DNA of 64,000 nt from Cyanoderma ruficeps (GCA_008694505.1 VZDJ01000116.1:20077716-20141715), one strand, 5' to 3'. Positions 22,501 to 36,484 are shown, counted from the first letter of the stretch. Notes: generated by a model from the letters alone, not told the origin. A program made the numbers and translations.

Positions 22501-25500
22501 GGTTGGGGAAATATCTCCAAACCAGTGAATTAATGTTGCAGACCAGAGGATTATTCACTGGAAAGCTAAGGGGATTTCTGCTGAGTATATAGCTACTGGA
22601 GGTAATCTCTAGCCTGTGCTGCCTTTGCTCTCCCAGCCCAACTCTTGCGGCTACTGGGATTTGGCTCCTTCTCTACTTTACAGTCTAACAGAGTTAGAAG
22701 TACATCCAACAGCACTTGAGGAGGTGCTTGATAAACAGCTCTGGATGCAGCATTGTTAATGTGTCTGGAGACGTGCTGGCTGAGGGATGCCTCAGGAGTC
22801 ACCTCTGTCCCTCAGTGTGCTTCTCTCCACTTGGATATTGGGGCTGCATTCCTCTGGAGTCAGAGGCAACGCCTGGTAAATAACAAGAAGTATCAAGAGG
22901 GAGCAGATGAGGGGAAGAGACTCAATTTACTGAATAATAATGCCAGAATTCAATGCACCAGAGCACTTTGATTTAGCCATTTCAGGGACTGGCAGCCCAC
23001 AAAGCAGCACTTCACCTGCTACAAGAACATTGCAAATCTGACTAAGGGCAGGGAGAAAATGTACAGATCATATCCTGGGACATGGAGCAGGCAGATATTT
23101 AAACCCTTAGCCAACTGCTTCTCAAAACCATCCTTCTCCTGCCACTGCAGTGCCTTCCATCACTGCTATTTATCTGAAAATGGAGACAGTAAAAACACCT
23201 GTAAGGAAGATGAAGTTTGCTTGGTCTTTGGTTCATTGACAGTGGCCAGAAACAGCTGCAGCAATCTCATCTTGGTCTCAGCCTGATGGGGAGAACACGG
23301 AGAGACCTGGAAGTTCAGCAATTCTGAGTATAGACAAGAAAATAATTTTCTCAAGTTGAAAATCACCATAATAGATGTTCTTTCTATCTAAAATATGAGT
23401 TTGGTCATGCTGAAGCAGGGTGGCTGGATCCAGTCCCAAATGGCCACCAAAGCACTTGAACCCAATCTGAAGGCATTCAGCTCCAAAAAGCCTGTGAAAG
23501 CAGCACAGAAAAATACTTAACACCCAGCTGTTCCAATGAAAGATTTGGCGATTATTGCAGCTCAACATCAAATTCTACTGAGTGCAAGCAATTCTTACTT
23601 TAAGACATTTCTACTCTTCACTACCTAGAGGACAGAAACACTCTCAACCTTTTTACTGTTCTACAAGGAGGCTTGAGCAATTAACTTTGTTTTACCACTC
23701 AGTTCACAGTGGGTGAAGATTTCAGATATAAACCAAAGGAGCATCTATGGATGCAATGAAAAGCATAGGTCCTTTCATGATTCACTTTGGTGACCCTGTT
23801 CTCTCTCCCTGTTTCACCTTTCAAAGATATTTCAAGTCTAAAACCTATTGTGTTTCCTCTTCCTCACCCTATTCCACCCTGGCTTTTAAGGTCCTCTCTG
23901 CCTTGATTTTATCTCCAGTGCTGTACATCACACATGTGCTGTTATCTTTTCCACAGAGGTCACAATTTTTCACCAGCTCATGAGGACACACACTGATGCA
24001 ATCCAGTGGGACCCCAGTTCTATGGTTGTAGAATGAACAGGAAAATCCTTTTGGTTCATGTGAAGTTATAAATGGTACCCAGCATCCTACATTTCCATAG
24101 CAGAACATTACATTACTTTTTTGAGCGTTGTGTGTGCATATGTCTGTGGATATATATACACATAGAAATCCCACACATACATGATATGTGTAGATGGAAG
24201 TACAAACACACTGTGCATGTTGATCTATAATGTATATGTTATTGGCTCCCCTGCTTCTCTGATTTTTCAGTGTCATCTCTCTTTTTTTCTGGTAGCAGTA
24301 CTCAGGTGCTGCGAAAATGGGTATTTTTGACCAGACGGCATTTCACCTTCCCAAACATTACTGTATATAAGACATGTGTGTGAATATACAGTTGTTTGCA
24401 CTTTAATAATTATTCCCCTAATTCTGTAGTTGAAGATCTTGAATTCAATTTTTCTTCTGATCCAACAAGGATTCATTATGAAAGAAAAAATAAGAGTTTC
24501 TCCTTCCTCCTTTGTAACAGGAGTCCCAGCAGGCACATCATATTTTCTTTCCTGCAGGCATGGGTTTGACTTACCTGTTTCTATGACTTACTATGTTGGT
24601 GTCAGCTTGATTGTAGGAAAATTTCCATATGGAAGGAAAGAAACACAGAAGAAAATGCTGGAACCTGAGCGCCCTCTGCAAATGTCCATTGATTAACTCA
24701 GTTATCTTCATGATTCTAGGATGTTCTGATTTCAGAGTACCACTGCAACATAACAAAAAATCAGGTTGCTGCTATTTATTATGTTATTGCTAGTAACAGT
24801 GAGGCACCAACACAGTGCAAGGAGAGGAAATTGTCTTTTGGTAAAGATTAAAACTGTAATTTGGGATCTTGTTCGAAGACGTGTTCTAATTAAAAAAAAA
24901 ATTCTATTAAAGAGCTACAAAATGATCTATGTGTCTAGTCATCAGTCAGACACTATTAAATTAGTTCAAGCTATTGCTTGCTATTCTTTCATCCCTAGGA
25001 ATTTTAAAAAGAGCAATATTCAAAAAATAGTCCTAAAATAAAGACGTGGTCAAAAGTTTTGAAGTTCATACAGAGAGAGGGAAAAATAAATAAACCTTGG
25101 GCATCCAGTTTCACTGACTTATTAAATAAAACATCTCAAAAACATCTCATTTTGGTGCCACACAAAGAGAGGAAAAAAAAAAGGAACACAACGAAACAAA
25201 AGGTTGGTTTTTTTGGCTCTGATACTGAAAAGATCTTCTATCAGCACTAGTTTTTAGGAAATTTCATCTTAGTGAAAGATCATGAGGAATTCCTGAGAGA
25301 GATCCTCCAGTTTCTCCAGTGCTCCAGGCAAACCTTTGCCTGTTTCGGCATGGGGGAAGAAACTCCCAGGCACATCAGTTCCAACATAAAGTCCAGTTTT
25401 ATCTGTGCAAATTCTAGGCAGTCCTGGTCTCACTCTGCTTAAGCATTCTGCAGTAAACAGCCTGCATGAAAATTCTCATCTCTCAAACCATAAAGAACAC

Positions 25501-25876
25501 GAGAGGTTATAGCCTCAACATGCGGCTGCTCAGCCTGTAGACGTGGAGCTCTCCAGACAATTCCCAGCATGGAAGCCAAGTGCCAACACACCGAGTTACA
25601 AAGGTGCTTCAGGAAAGATGATCCTGGAAACTGAGGCTCAAGCCAAAGGACAGAACTCCTTTATCCCATTTCCCTTGCTCTCAATTGGTCTTCATGACCA
25701 AATTGCAGCCTCCAACTTCTGTGTTTCCTTGGACAGGGTATGTGAGGATTCATCTACGTTTGTTACACTTTGTGGACTGTGGTCTTGTGGTCACAACTTC
25801 AGGCAGCAAAATCTTTTTTTCTTTCCTTTGTTCGAGGTCAGTTGTGACTTTACTTTCTACATCTCTCTGAGGAATT

Positions 25877-25898
25877 ACACACACACACACACACACAG
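25877..25898. repeat. (CA)11 microsatellite
   Basis: An uninterrupted AC/CA dinucleotide run of about 22 bases in unique sequence. It is a usable length-polymorphic marker. Confidence 0.95.
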
Positions 25899-26159
25899 AC
25901 TGTGGGCTGCCTCACAGCACCTTCAGTTTTCCACCAAACTGGAGTAAAAATCCATGTAAATGGGCCCAGTAGAAAAGTAGAAATCCTACAAATAAAACAT
26001 TGATCAGGAAGGAACAAGCCTAGGGCATATATTAGAGAATAATCCCTTTCTCATCATTTGCTAGACCACACTAATGGAAAACCTTAAAAAAATAACTTTA
26101 AATGTTGGACAAAATTATGTTTATGGGTTTTTTCCCTCCATGGAAAGCCAGTTTTATTT

Positions 26160-26480
26160 CCATTAAGTCTGATGTTGCATTTTTTTGCTTTAAAAACAGA
26201 ATAAATAAATATTGTACCAGAGCCTAAAAGCAGAGTTAATTAAAAAGACCAAGATAATTGACAGTTCAATAGTAAACTGCTAGTGCAAGCTCTGAAGTTT
26301 AAATTGGAGTTTAAAATTCCTCCGGGTTTTGCTAATCTTTGATGCCCAAGGGAACAAAGGAAGTTTTTGTTTGGGGAAAATTTATGATTTTTACATGACA
26401 ATCCTCTTTATTTAGCCTGATTTCCTAAGGAAATAGGATACTTTGTCAAACTGTCTGTCATTCCTCCCTTAATTACTTTT
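26160..26480. promoter_or_regulatory. Candidate conserved noncoding element (AT-rich, TAAT-rich)
   Basis: Unique, A/T-rich sequence with dense TF-like words: AATAAATAAATATTG (forkhead-like), GAGTTAATTAAAAAG, GATAATTGACAG (TALE/MEIS-like) and GGAACAAAGG (SOX-like). There are no homopolymer-led repeats. The style fits a gene-desert enhancer. Conservation is not tested. Confidence 0.4.
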
Positions 26481-26861
26481 GAACACACTTGCCAATTTCA
26501 AACACATTTGAAAGGGAGATAAGTCCCAGGCACAGTGACGTCTTGCAAGTTTGACTGAACTGCCAGGATAAAGGAGTGAGCCGTGAAGGATCCATCCAGT
26601 GAGGGGCACGGAGCCCTCAGCTGCTGCACACCCTGTCTGGGAGGGAGAGCTGGCAAGCCAGCGTGGGCAGGGATCCAGGGAAGCCACAGGCACACAGAGG
26701 GCTGGGGTGAGTAAAGGGAGCTGCTGCTGTGCTGCTGGGACAGGCAACAGCTACAAGTGCACACACAACCTACTGCTCTGGCTCTGCTGCTTGTGAAATT
26801 CACAGTTAATTTTCCTGATCTCAAATTCCATCTTTTTTTTTTTCCTTTGTTTTTTGGGTTT

Positions 26862-26862
26862 N
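26862..26862. other. Ambiguous base (N) in the assembly
   Basis: A single unresolved base in GGGTTTNCCTG, just after T-rich homopolymers at 26832-26856. It marks a local consensus uncertainty rather than biology. Confidence 0.98.
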
Positions 26863-29800
26863 CCTGTCAATTTTCAACTAAGACATGGTTATTCAAAACA
26901 AAATAAAACACATTTTTGAGCAAATTTTTCAAATCTTTGTTTTTGTTGTTGGCCAAACTCATTTCTGTCTCATCACAAGGTAAATTTGTAATACAGCGGT
27001 AAATTCATAAAATCCATCCTGAGCAGAGGTTACAGGCAGACAGAGAAGGAATAGGGAGACAAAATAGCCATGCTGTAGATTCTAAAACCATACTTACTCA
27101 TATAGATAATGACAGGTATATTAGGGGGAAAGAAGGATTAATTTCTTCAGCTGTAAAGGACCTCACAGTCTATTACCATCAGCTTGTGGAAGCCAGTAGC
27201 CATCATGGCAGATGTCTTTTCTTTTCCAGTACTTCAAGAAATTAAACTGTCAGTCTTCATTTCAGCTGGTGGTTTCACCATGACATGATGCTGTGCTTAA
27301 GAGGGTTTGAATTCAAAATAATTCCCTTGGCTTCACTGTCTCCCTATATCGGATCGGTATCTCCTGATGAAATCCAGGATATTGCATTCGAGACATCAAG
27401 GCAAATGAGGGCTGGCAAGCATGAGGTCGTGTTGTATTTTTGGCAATGAAATACTCCTACTGGAAACCCTGGAGGACATCCAGAGCCTTAAGCTCCATTT
27501 TATCATCTGGGTGGGGGAACAAGTACTTTCAGCAATTCAAGATAAGACCCTCTCCCCTCAGTGAAGACAATGTCACAAGGGACAACCCCCTTCCTGTGCA
27601 GTTCTGCATGGTTTGGCAGACTTACACTCATGATAAATCTCTCTTCTCTGCCTTCTGAGGAAGGCAACAGAAAATGACTGTTTAGAGTGTCATTACAGTG
27701 CAAACTTACTTCTCTTGGTCTTCCCATCAACTTTGCTGTACTAATTTAACACTGCAGCTGTGCAAACTGTTAGTGACTCTTTGCATCCCCAGGGAGTGCA
27801 AATTTGAGGGGCAAAGTGAGGACAGCATGAGCTCTCCACATCTGGATGTGAAACTCATTATTCGGGTGGCAGTGTGTACTGTGGGATCAGGGGAGGTCTT
27901 TTGTCCCAATGCTTTATGATTTAGTGGTGACTCAGTAAAATTCTCACCAGGCAAAAAGTGGGAAAAGTCTTATTGTATTTAACTCTGAGGGAAATCTGTC
28001 AGTGACCCACAACACACTTAAGGAATTATTGCCCTCCAGCTGGAAACAGAAATTCACATTTCAGAGTTTCCTAGAAAAACATCTGAATTTTTAAGCCCCT
28101 ACTTCAGGACTAGTGGGGACCCATGGGATTTGCCAGCCCTTCTGCCTTTCTAACCTCCTAAAGAAACTCATATAGCTTCCCCTGAGTTTTGTTGTGACCC
28201 TCATTCCAAGTCGCTCAGCGATGCTTTAAAGGCTGGTGTCAAACACTGAGCCCTCTGAGGATTAAGGGCTGGATAGGCAGAAGAATATTTCTTCCCAGAA
28301 ATGGTCCCATGCTCTGAAGTGTAAGGATTGATAACCCCTGTAAATTTTCCCTTTCCCTGTGCAACTGCTGATGTTATTCATATTCATGTAAGTGCCTAAT
28401 CCTTTCTTGAATTATTTGCCTTATATCAACCTGAGCTCACAAAATAACTTTACAGGTAAGTGCCATTTTCACCCTTAAACTTTCCAGAATGCTCTTGCCA
28501 GTGGCTTTTTAGCAAAGTACTGATTTAAGGCTGATGGTTTGCACTTTGAAAACCACAGGCTCACTTTTTATGGAAAAAAAGAGACCAGATGGGTCTGATG
28601 GCTTACATTCCAGTAACAAAACTCATTGACCAGGGACAAATATGACCTGATTGCACAGGAAAACATCCCAGAGCAACTAAGAAACTTTCTTCTAAAGACA
28701 TTTTAAAAACAGTGGAGAAAGTTATTGTGATTATCAACTCCTCCTGGACATGTCCCTCTCTGTCCTGCACAATCCACATCTGGTTGAAGTAGATGGAAAT
28801 ATGTTGCTTTTCCTTTAAGTTCTGCTATTGAGTTTTCTGCACTTTTAGAGCAAGGAAAGAAGAAATTTTAACTCTTTGAAATCACCCTTAGCTCTTCAGA
28901 CCCTGGAAGAGAAAGGAGCATATCCCACACCACATGTCCTGTTACCTGCCCTGTCAGACAGCACTCACAGGCTCATCCCTTCCCTTCTTGCTTCCACACA
29001 CAACAACCTTTAAGCCTCCCCTTACACCTGTTTATACAATCACTGCACAGCAGAACCTCTCATGTGCACAGACACAACAAGACATCTGCATTTTGTCATT
29101 TGGTCTATTACCGTGGTGTTTACCAGCACGGAATTTATTTCAGGGAAAAATGAGACAAATGTAAAAAACTTAGGAGAAAGTAGGGTACCATGCAATGAGA
29201 GTCTGATCACCTGGTATTTCAGGCAGGTGTAGTGCCTGCTAACTCGAGAGCTTTCAAGGAGTGTAGAGTAGATAGTGATCAGCAGTGTCTCCAAATCTGA
29301 TCAGGACTCAATGTCCAGTGAGGGGTTTTTTTTGAAAATGATGTATATACAATATATTTTTCCTTAAACAAAAAATACTTTTTAAAATGGGATTTAAGAT
29401 TGCTTATGTTAGTTCAGCAGAGACATAAAACCTGGCCTTAAGCAGCACAAGAAGATCAGGGAATTGACTCCTTTTGAAAGCGTTTGATTTCTTGAAAAAA
29501 ATAGCTTTATTTTGATTATCTTAGAAGATCTATTTTTCTTGTGTTTTAGACTGTGATCCATTATCAAGTGTCCTGGAAGTTCATTTACAGTGTGAGAAAA
29601 ATAAAATACAGTGATATGAGACTGGTAATCCCTTCAGTGTATACTCTTTTATGTTTAAAGTGCACCTACCCAGCCCCTGTTTTTCCTGAGCAATGCAGCA
29701 ATAAACCAAAGTAGTGTCCTTGGTCAAAAAATCACTGACAGAAATCAGAAATCCTGTCGCTTCATGGTTTCTATTCCACCCCACCAGTTTCTTCTGATTA

Positions 29801-30749
29801 TCCCCTTGCTACTCCTCTTCTTAGCTTTCCTGTTTCCCCAATCCCTACAGCCTGCAAATCTGAAATACCTTCTCCACGCTCTCTGCAGAACATACACTTC
29901 AATTAATTTATTCTGCTTTACCTACAGCCCAATGCTATGGATGGTGGTTTCAGGGTTTGAAGCTCCTTCACTACTTCAAGCAGTTTAACTGGCTTTTCCA
30001 CTGAACTCTGCTCCGCGTAACATCCAGGAGCCTGTGACTGACCAGCTCAGTCACACCACTGGTGTCCTTCAGCATTGCAATGTTCACAATTGTATTTCTA
30101 AGATGCAGGAGAGAAGAATGAAGTCATTTTGCTGCTCAGAAAAAGCCCAGTAAGGACGTTTCCATCCTTTCCATTTTTCATCTTTTGTAAAATTCCATGA
30201 GGTTATTTTCTAGCACTGATTGATTGATCAGCTTCTAGGACTGACATTTTTCTGTGTATCCAATTAAATTTGCACATGCACTGACTTCTAACACCTGCCC
30301 TCTTTGTCAGACTTTCTTCCTTTCTCTGTGGGTAGGTCAGAGAAAGTGAAATTAAGATTATACAGAAGAGGGAAATTAATCCAGAGAGAGAATTGAATTA
30401 GTGAAAAAAATCTCTTTGCAGGAATATGACAGTTCTTGCTGTACATATTTTCAGAATTGCAGAAAGTGATTAACTGGCAATGAAAAACAACTTCTGTCTC
30501 AACTATTCACCACAGACAGAAAGAACAAACATTTAGAGAATTTACACTTATTCAGTCACCAACTTAGATATTGCTTTTGCACAGCTCTTTGTGCTTGTTC
30601 TTGAAACCAGAGAAAAAAAATATTTCTATGCTACAATTAAATGTGAATCCATTTGTATTTTTCCTCATCTAGTGTGTAATATATGGTATAAAATAATCGT
30701 GCATGAGAATTAAAGATTCCAGGAGTTGTGAAACCACAGTCATCAACAG

Positions 30750-31350
30750 GGGAAGGAATCGATTTGCAACAGAAAAGAGGGTGGAATCGAGCTCAGGTGG
30801 GCTGCCTCGGTGATGGGTCTGACTATGCCCCGTGATAAGCACCCAATATCCATCTCCAATAAGATAATACGTGTCATCAGCAACGTGCATTCCCAAGCCC
30901 CATTCCCATAAAGAGAATCGAGCATTCATCTCTTCCCGGAAAACTTTTCGTCAGACCAGCAGCAAGAAAAGAAACTACATGAATATGCTAAAAGAACAAG
31001 AGCGACAAAAAGATGGAGGAAACTCCCGTTCAATCGAAAAACTGTATAAAAACAGACCCTGCAGAGGCAGAATTTGTGAACAGAGAGGGATTCGGAGCAG
31101 TAGAGTCTGAATCTAAGTTCACCTAGTGTTGACCCCGGGCTCGGCACTGTTTTTGATTGGGGCTCTCCGAAACTAATTTTGATATCCCAATAAAATCCGC
31201 TTTAATTATTAATTTGGTTACGTTGTTTATAACAGAGTGTCATAATGAAAGAGGGGAAATGAAATGCAGCTTTACTGTTCAATCAGTCAAAGCTGACGAC
31301 CAAAAATAAAAGCCATTAATCTAAATTATCAGCACAAAAAAAGAACGACA
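30750..31350. promoter_or_regulatory. CpG-retaining unique block, candidate enhancer or distal promoter
   Basis: I count about twenty CpGs in 600 bp, against roughly one per 100-200 bp in the flanks, yet overall GC is moderate. The right half (31130-31330) is rich in homeodomain-type words (CTTTAATTATTAATTTGG, CATTAATCTAAATTATC) and includes TGATTGG (an inverted CCAAT). Neither strand gives a protein with a family signature. CpG retention without high GC suggests hypomethylation in the germ line, sequence constraint, or both. Possible roles are an enhancer of SORCS1 or the promoter of a noncoding RNA; neither is shown. Confidence 0.45.
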
Positions 31351-34300
31351 CAGCACTGTCTCCAGGACTGGATGGAATTGGTGCCTATCAATGAGGGTCA
31401 CCTAATGAATCCTGAGTCACAATTTGCAAGGATCATGATTGAAATTTACTACTGCATGTGATACTTCCTGCTTTTCAGAACAAATTGTCCAAGGACGTAT
31501 CACCAATTGGAACATGTTTTTAGAGGATGAGGATGTCATCTGAAAGCATCAGATCTTTTCATGACGTAAGTGGTCAGCTCTTGAAAAAAACCCAGTTATC
31601 TTTCCATTCCTCTCCCAAAACTCCCGGTGGTTTTTAATGTGCTGTCTCTGACCCCAGAGAGAACAGCTTTCCAAGCCATTCTTGCTCCCTTCCCAGAGGT
31701 TCTATGCGGCAGATGGTGACATTCCTGCTGCTCTCTGGCCCACACACTTGGGCCTGTTTGTTTCCAGTAGGCAAAAGCAGTGTGGGGACAGGCCACTACT
31801 TCAGAAACTCTGACTTCAGAGGATTGTCCAAGAGTTCCTGCACCTTCAAGCACCTTAGAACCACTCCAAAGACATCCTATGCAGTTTCTCACTGCAGGAT
31901 TCTGTGTTTGGTCATCCCAGTCAGGTGTGGGCTGCCCCCTCAACAAACTGGAAAATTCTCTATGCAATTCAAAAGCTAGAGGAGAGATCCAGCAGTACCT
32001 TCTCATCCAACCCTTCCCTTTCTCTTCACAAGTGGCACAGACAGCCCTCCCTCTTTAAAAAGTCCTCCCTATGCTCCTGCACGAGTTGCTTGTAATAACC
32101 CACTCAGGCATGCATTACTCCTTGAAATGCAAACGTAATCATCCAACAGTGCTCAGCCTGATGAAGCACAAAAAATGCTGCCACAAATGTTTTTTTGTTT
32201 GTTTGTTCCTCCGAAGAAAATGTACGGTGGTGATCTCTTGCAATCCAGGTGACTTGAGTAAAAGGTTAAAGAACTGTGTTTTTTCAAATTTGATACCTGC
32301 CTGAAGCCTCTGATTCCAAAGAATATTTGATCTGAAAAATCAGAAATTGCTCCAAAAACCAAGCAAACAAACTCACAAAAAAACCCACAATGAAAACAAA
32401 CAAGAAAAACCCACATACAAACAGAAAATGCAAAAGCAAAAATCTAAACAAAAAGGAACAAAAACATATATATATATTTTACTGGATAGACAGGGTACCT
32501 GAGCATTTTCCTTATACTAAATATAAGCCCCAGAGTCTTATTTAAGTTATGGGGTTCATTCTCTAAGCCTTAGCATTCTGTTACGGATGGAGACTGGAGA
32601 AGCAACCTTCAGTTCTCCACAATACAGAGTATTTTAGGCCCCTAACAACTGCTCCAGAGCATTAAAGCTTCCTATTACATGAGACTAAATTATTTGCTCA
32701 AGAGGATGTTGTACAACAAAACTCATAAGACCCAGCACAATTTGTAAAATGTGAGGAACCTTCTCCTCTTTTTGTAACCAATAAAACCTACTCAGTATCA
32801 CCCCTGGAGTTTGGGAATGATTTGCTGCATCCTGAGTGGATACCTTTCTTAATTTGTGGATGAACTGATGGATCACACACGACTGACTGCACTTAGAGGA
32901 ATGACTCTGATTTAATGGCAGCCTAGACTCTGGGTGCAGTTATTAATGCTTCATTAAGCTGGTGCAATGAAAATCATCTTGGGTTTCAAACTGACACTGT
33001 TTATAAACCCTAGAGAGAAGCAGGTACTTACAGATTATGATTTATTTAATTTTAAGGTATTTCTTCACCATAGGATGTATAAAACATGTTTGCAAAGTAC
33101 CCTTCATGTCCCTGGATTCCAGAGGGAGCAGAGGATATCCACTTTAGGAGGCTGTCTATAAACATACAGCGTACATATTTAGGATGACTGTTTCTAGTGT
33201 TTTGAGCTAAGGACCACCACAAAGGCCAGGATGGTAAACCTCTAGATGAGATGTTCAGTTCCAGACTAGTGTTGAAATTTGGTACTTTGAGAGACTGTTG
33301 GTGGGTAGTAGCTCAAACATTGCAGAGATCACTGAAGAACTTTGCCCACTATGGCAAATTGCTCATCTGCAGCCACCAAAACCTCCCCCTGCCCTCTGAA
33401 TATGCAGCTGTGAATTCCTGTGAGCATGGAGAGGCACTCAGCTCCCTGTATTCAGTCAGTGAACAGCTCTCTGGACTCCACTCACTGCTGTGACCACATC
33501 TCCCAACTGCAGAGACACGCAGTGGGCAGTGAATGCAGACACCTAAAGGAATTTCTCTTAACATGGAAATGAATTTTGTTACAGGAGCATAATACTTTCA
33601 GAGACGTTACAATGGGCATTATGCCTGTAAATAGGCATCATTAATCCAAATGTTCTAACAGATGCTGTGAAAAATAGGGGCAAAACCTCTGCAGACTTCT
33701 GGAGAGAAATTCCACTGGTGCAGATTGTTTGGAACATCTGTGATTTCTGTAATTATTGCCTGTTTTTCCTGCTCAGATGTGTCCATTCCCAGATAAAGCA
33801 TTTCCAAAATGATAAACAGAGGCATAAAAGGCTGAAAAGACACTTGTTCTTAATTATTTGCATTTAAGGCGGGATATAATTAGTTTTACAATTGCTAAGG
33901 CATTGACAGCAAGCAACTGCTGTCTTTAGTCTCTCCACAAACAAGCTTCTCAGTTACTAATTAGAAGAGATCACACATGCCATGGATTACTGTAGCTGTA
34001 TAATGACATGGGCATTACCTTTGCTTTTTGCTTTGTGTACTTGTTTGGGTTTTTTGTTTGTTTTTTTTTTTGAGTGCTTTATGATTTTCTCCTAATCCAT
34101 TCTAGTCAGCACACCTGAGTTCAGAACATCCTTTATTGAAAATAGGAGGGTCGCATTGATTGTAACATTTAAAAGAGACCATTTGAGAAGACAGCTTAGG
34201 AAATTGCAGAGATTGTTAAATTAGAATGCAGCCCATTCCCTAAAGAAAGGAAAAAGTCAACACAGCACCAATTCTAGCAAGGTGACATTCTCCCAAACAT

Positions 34301-36484
34301 CATTAGCTGCAAAGGCATGGTTTAAGTAAGAATCTGATGGACTTCTTTCTTAGGTTGCAGTGTGACATGCATTTGTCTTGGAAAGGGATACACAGACACG
34401 AATTTCCTATTCAAGGGAAAGAGTCTAGTCTTCTGGAAGAAGTGCTAGCAGTAGCAGTTTGGTTTCTAGAACACTCCCAGTGGTAAGGAGGAGCTGGCAG
34501 AAGTGAAAATGATGTTAAGATGAACTCACAGTGGATGACTGATAGTCAAAACACAGAGAATGACATTAATAGTATTGTCAAAATACAAAGCAAGTCCATA
34601 ACTTTGCAGAAGGTAAAGGGTTCTCACTTGTATTTATTTCTTTTTCCCCTGAAGAGCTCATAAAAGATGACAAAAATGCTAAATCCTCCTGATTTTTCTT
34701 CTCTGTGTGAATCACTGCCATAATCTTAGGGGCCCCTTCTCTTGCTAATTGCTGGAGAGCTAATGGCACAGTGTTGCCACTCTCACACAGACACATGCAC
34801 AAATACTTCCCCCACTATCCACAGACATTATGTCATGTCATCTTTATAATACCTACATAATAAAGGAGAAGTGCCCTAGAAATATTCAATTACAAGCATG
34901 TCATTTTTATAGATCTGAAAGTTTTATCGTTTTCAAACTTTCACCCTTGCTCCTGCAGACACTTTTTTTTTAAAATAAGTTTGGCAAAATGAATCACAAA
35001 CCCATGAGAAATGTATCTATTTATTAATGCCTCATGGCCTGCTGTCAAAAGACTGGTGTAGAAACAAGTTAATAGCCTATACATTCTGTTCTGGCAGATT
35101 ACAGGTCTTTCTTACAAGCGGATTAACACAAAGGCACAATTATCCTTTCAATTGCATTTTTACATATAGCATAGCACAGTGTAGAGTTATGGAATGGAAT
35201 TGCATATTTTTTGTGATGTGTTTAGTGAACCTGGAAATTATAAAGGGGTTTGCTGAGGCAGAAGGACATGGGTTAAAAAAAAAGAAGCAAATTTGCCAAA
35301 GACACACAAATTGAAAAAGCTGGGAATGGATTTCATGTTTCTCAGTTTTTCATTTCATGTATTACGAAGTGCAACATCCAGTTTCCCCTCTAAGCATCTT
35401 TATGACCACTCCTATGAAAGTTCACTAATAAAACTGTCTATTTTATAGATGCATGTACTGGTCTTTTGTCTTCCATGCATGGGTCAACTAATTATACAAA
35501 GGGCACAGGCTCTTAATTCTCCCTAGTTTGAGATGAGAGCTTGGGGTTTTTTTTCAATTTTCAGGAACACACTCATGCATTCTGCATGGAAAACCCCAAG
35601 TTCACAGAACAGTGAAAGATCATTTTTATATTGTGTGGGAAAACTACCTTTTTTACACCCTGCTGGCATATTTCTGTGAGGAGAAATGTATCTCCAGCAA
35701 GTATGAATGAAAATATTAGCTCTCTACCTCGTGAGCCAGTCTTGCACTGAGGTGGCAAGGCATTTCAGTACTCTTTAATATATGATAAAACACTCTCCTT
35801 ACAATAAATAGTAGAGGGTGGGCTTCTGTCTAGTGGGCAACGTGCTCTGTGAGCTACCTCAGCATGGGGAAGAATAAACTCTGCCCTACAATAATTCTCA
35901 GCATGCAACTGCAACTGATGCAAGCCAGGACAGACCTAGGAAAAAAGCTGGCTGCAGCATATTCCTGCCAGGGTAGATGGCAGGTGTATCAACTCAACAG
36001 AACTGAGTTGGTGGGAGTGAAAATCATCCAGTGATGCTTGGGCTTGCAAGTGGAAGATGTCTCTTATTTCCCTGGAGCCCTTGTGGGGATGCAGCTGCCC
36101 CTAATGATGGACTCAGAGTTTGCAGGGGCATGGTGGCCCTCCACTGGACTGATACAGGGTGTACAGCCACCCTGCTCCCCTGATGAATCACCTGTTTAAA
36201 GATGCATGGCTTGAGACCAAAAATACTTGACACAACCTCCAGGCTACAGCTGAGCAGGTAAATGATGTTGCACGTGGGACATTCTTTTCTGTATGACAAA
36301 AAAGTCTTTTTCCTTCCCAATTTTTTTCTCCTCGTTATTCTGGAAAGTGAAGAGAAGGGATCAAAAAGTATTAACAAGAAATGGTATTTTCATCTACCTA
36401 ATCAAATTCAGTACGCTAAAAGATCTGTCACGTTTACTACTGAGTTGGTTGCTGTGCAATTCAGAGGACTTTTCATGTCTTTTC
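31351..36484. other. Gene desert segment
   Basis: No gene is supported. About 31560-32090 is GC-richer and partly open on both strands but matches no family. A short TA run lies at 32465-32477. The octamer-like ATTTGCAT at 33856-33863 sits next to TAATTATT and ATAATTAG words. The remainder is unique sequence. Confidence 0.6.

Larger units (their letters stand above)
16001..24000. other. Gene desert segment
   Basis: No gene is supported. It contains the (AAAAT)n-like repeat at 16806-16850, the L3/CR1 fragment at 19335-19515, short A or T runs (for example 17510-17519 and 20071-20084) and unique sequence elsewhere. The open frames at 20507-21073 are low in distinctive residues and match no family I know. 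Confidence 0.6.
24001..30749. other. Gene desert segment
   Basis: No gene is supported. Contains the CA microsatellite at 25877-25898, an ambiguous base at 26862 inside a T-rich stretch, an AT-rich enhancer-like block at 26160-26480, and TG/TA-rich low-complexity sequence at about 24130-24250. The rest is unique sequence without recognisable family similarity. Confidence 0.6.

Noticed and set aside
30669..31110. Short frames on both strands over the CpG-retaining block
   Set aside because: No recognisable domain, no plausible splice context that I can defend. Better explained as noncoding conserved DNA.
31560..32090. GC-richer block open on both strands, considered as an LTR
   Set aside because: No TG...CA ends, polyadenylation signal arrangement or target duplication could be identified.
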